This document shows, in pieces, positions 4,513 to 5,159 of a stretch of DNA of 5,159 nucleotides. This stretch comes from Sulfitobacter sp. (lineage in GTDB: Bacteria; Pseudomonadota; Alphaproteobacteria; Rhodobacterales; Rhodobacteraceae). The DNA is taken from contig JAPKCR010000231.1 in assembly GCA_026421135.1 (NCBI GenBank), positions 1 through 5,159 on the forward strand, given 5' to 3'. The translations under genes and the position numbers were made by a program. The stretch's first letter is position 1; each line of letters begins with the position of its first letter. The notes under the pieces are model-generated. The model made no database searches and had not been told where the DNA came from. It was given only the letters and a program-made list of their open reading frames with translations.

Positions 4513-5159
4513 ATGGATCAGATGGAAACCAAATCGCGTGGCGCACCTGCGTCAGCCGCAGAGGAAGTCCGCGAGGCCGTGACTGGCTTTGTACAGGATT
4601 TCAAAGGCTTTCAGGCCGAATTGACGACCAAGTTGCAACAAACAGAAGAGCGAATGACTATGTTGGACCGTAAAATGACTTTGCCTGCGCGTACACCTTT
4701 GGGCGGTGCGGTGGAGGCGGGTGCGCCGCATCAAAAAGCGATGAACGCCTATATCCGCAATGGCGATGATGACGGGTTGCGCGGTTTGGAAATGGAGAGC
4801 AAATCGCTGTCGTCGGCCGTGAATTCCGATGGGGGCTATCTGGTAGATCCGCAAACCTCTGATCGGGTTAAGTCGGTGTTGAATGCCACGGCATCAATCC
4901 GAGCGATTGCATCGGTCGTTCAGGTTGAAGCGACATCCTATGACGTATTGGTAGACCACACTGACGTTGGAGCTGGTTGGGCCACAGAGGCCGGCTCGGT
5001 CGGGGAAACCGACACGCCGCAGATTGACCGCATTACCGTTCAGTTGCACGAGCTGAGCGCCTTGCCGAAAGCATCGCAGCGTCTTCTGGACGACTCTGCC
5101 TTTGACATCGAAGGCTGGCTGGCCGGTCGTATTGCGGACAAGTTCTCGCGGGCCGAGGC
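4513..5159 (+). CDS. GTA major capsid protein, HK97 family (orfg5), N-terminal 215 residues, 3' end outside window
   Basis: This is the start of an HK97-fold major capsid protein, which forms the GTA head shell. The ATG at 4513 directly follows the protease stop (TGAATG), and an AAGGG seven bases upstream, inside the protease gene, serves as ribosome-binding site. Residues about 15-55 (EEVREAVTGFVQDFKGFQAELTTKLQQTEERM) form a long charged helix like the delta/scaffold domain of HK97 gp5, followed by a linker up to about residue 97. The shell domain then begins: SLSSAVNSDGGYLVDPQTSDRV (98-119, in pieces), ASIRAIASVVQVEATSYDVLVDHTDVGAGWATEAGSV (127-163) and QIDRITVQLHELSALPKASQRLLDDSAFDIEGWL (170-203), classic phage_capsid family sequence. 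Removal of roughly the first 95-105 residues by the orfg4 protease is expected from the family; the exact site is inferred. The frame is open to the window edge. Confidence 0.95.
   Translation, partial: MDQMETKSRGAPASAAEEVREAVTGFVQDFKGFQAELTTKLQQTEERMTMLDRKMTLPARTPLGGAVEAGAPHQKAMNAYIRNGDDDGLRGLEMESKSLSSAVNSDGGYLVDPQTSDRVKSVLNATASIRAIASVVQVEATSYDVLVDHTDVGAGWATEAGSVGETDTPQIDRITVQLHELSALPKASQRLLDDSAFDIEGWLAGRIADKFSRAE

Noticed and set aside
4552..4854. 100-codon open frame on the minus strand opposite the capsid gene
   Set aside because: It is fully antisense to the capsid delta domain and shows no recognisable motif.
1..5159. An ordinary prophage or an undescribed defence system
   Set aside because: The gene order and the mltG neighbour match the rhodobacteral GTA, no integrase, repressor or toxin/effector-like gene is present, and every gene is accounted for by head assembly and packaging.

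Overview
The window is the start of a rhodobacteral gene transfer agent (GTA) structural cluster of the RcGTA type, read from the + strand of what looks like a Roseobacter-clade alphaproteobacterium. The evidence is gene order and recognisable protein signatures: the 3' end of mltG, then a small-terminase-like orfg1, the large terminase (orfg2), the HK97-type portal (orfg3), the small orfg3.5 head protein, the prohead protease (orfg4) and the first 215 codons of the major capsid protein (orfg5). The mltG neighbour, moderately high GC, GC-rich third codon positions and a CtrA-type box all fit this group. Genus cannot be fixed from the window.

Layout: 1-425 is the C-terminal part of the MltG lytic transglycosylase. 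Bases 426-630 are the only sizeable non-coding stretch and are dense in signals: a perfect TTAA-N7-TTAAC box (448-463), a good -35/-10 pair (504-532), a strong intrinsic terminator (560-593) and a second hairpin over the first ribosome-binding site (602-626). From about 631 to the right edge the genes are tightly packed: orfg1 and terL overlap by about 90 bases or more, terL and portal are joined by an in-frame open stretch of 60 codons starting at an ATGA, portal and orfg3.5 overlap by 8 bases, a 26-base gap with a strong Shine-Dalgarno precedes the protease, and the capsid gene begins directly after the protease stop.

How the genes work together: portal, protease and capsid build the procapsid. 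The protease is expected to remove the N-terminal scaffold-like part of the capsid protein, and the terminase pair packages host DNA through the portal. All catalytic motifs that can be checked (Walker A and B and nuclease acidic residues in TerL; His/Ser/Glu of the protease) are intact and no frame is broken, so this looks like a functional, maintained GTA rather than a decaying prophage. The system type is known. The less ordinary parts are the regulatory leader, where a terminator lies between the apparent promoter and the first gene, and the 180-base portal-upstream open stretch.

No tRNA, rRNA, CRISPR array, insertion sequence, attachment site or minus-strand gene could be supported.
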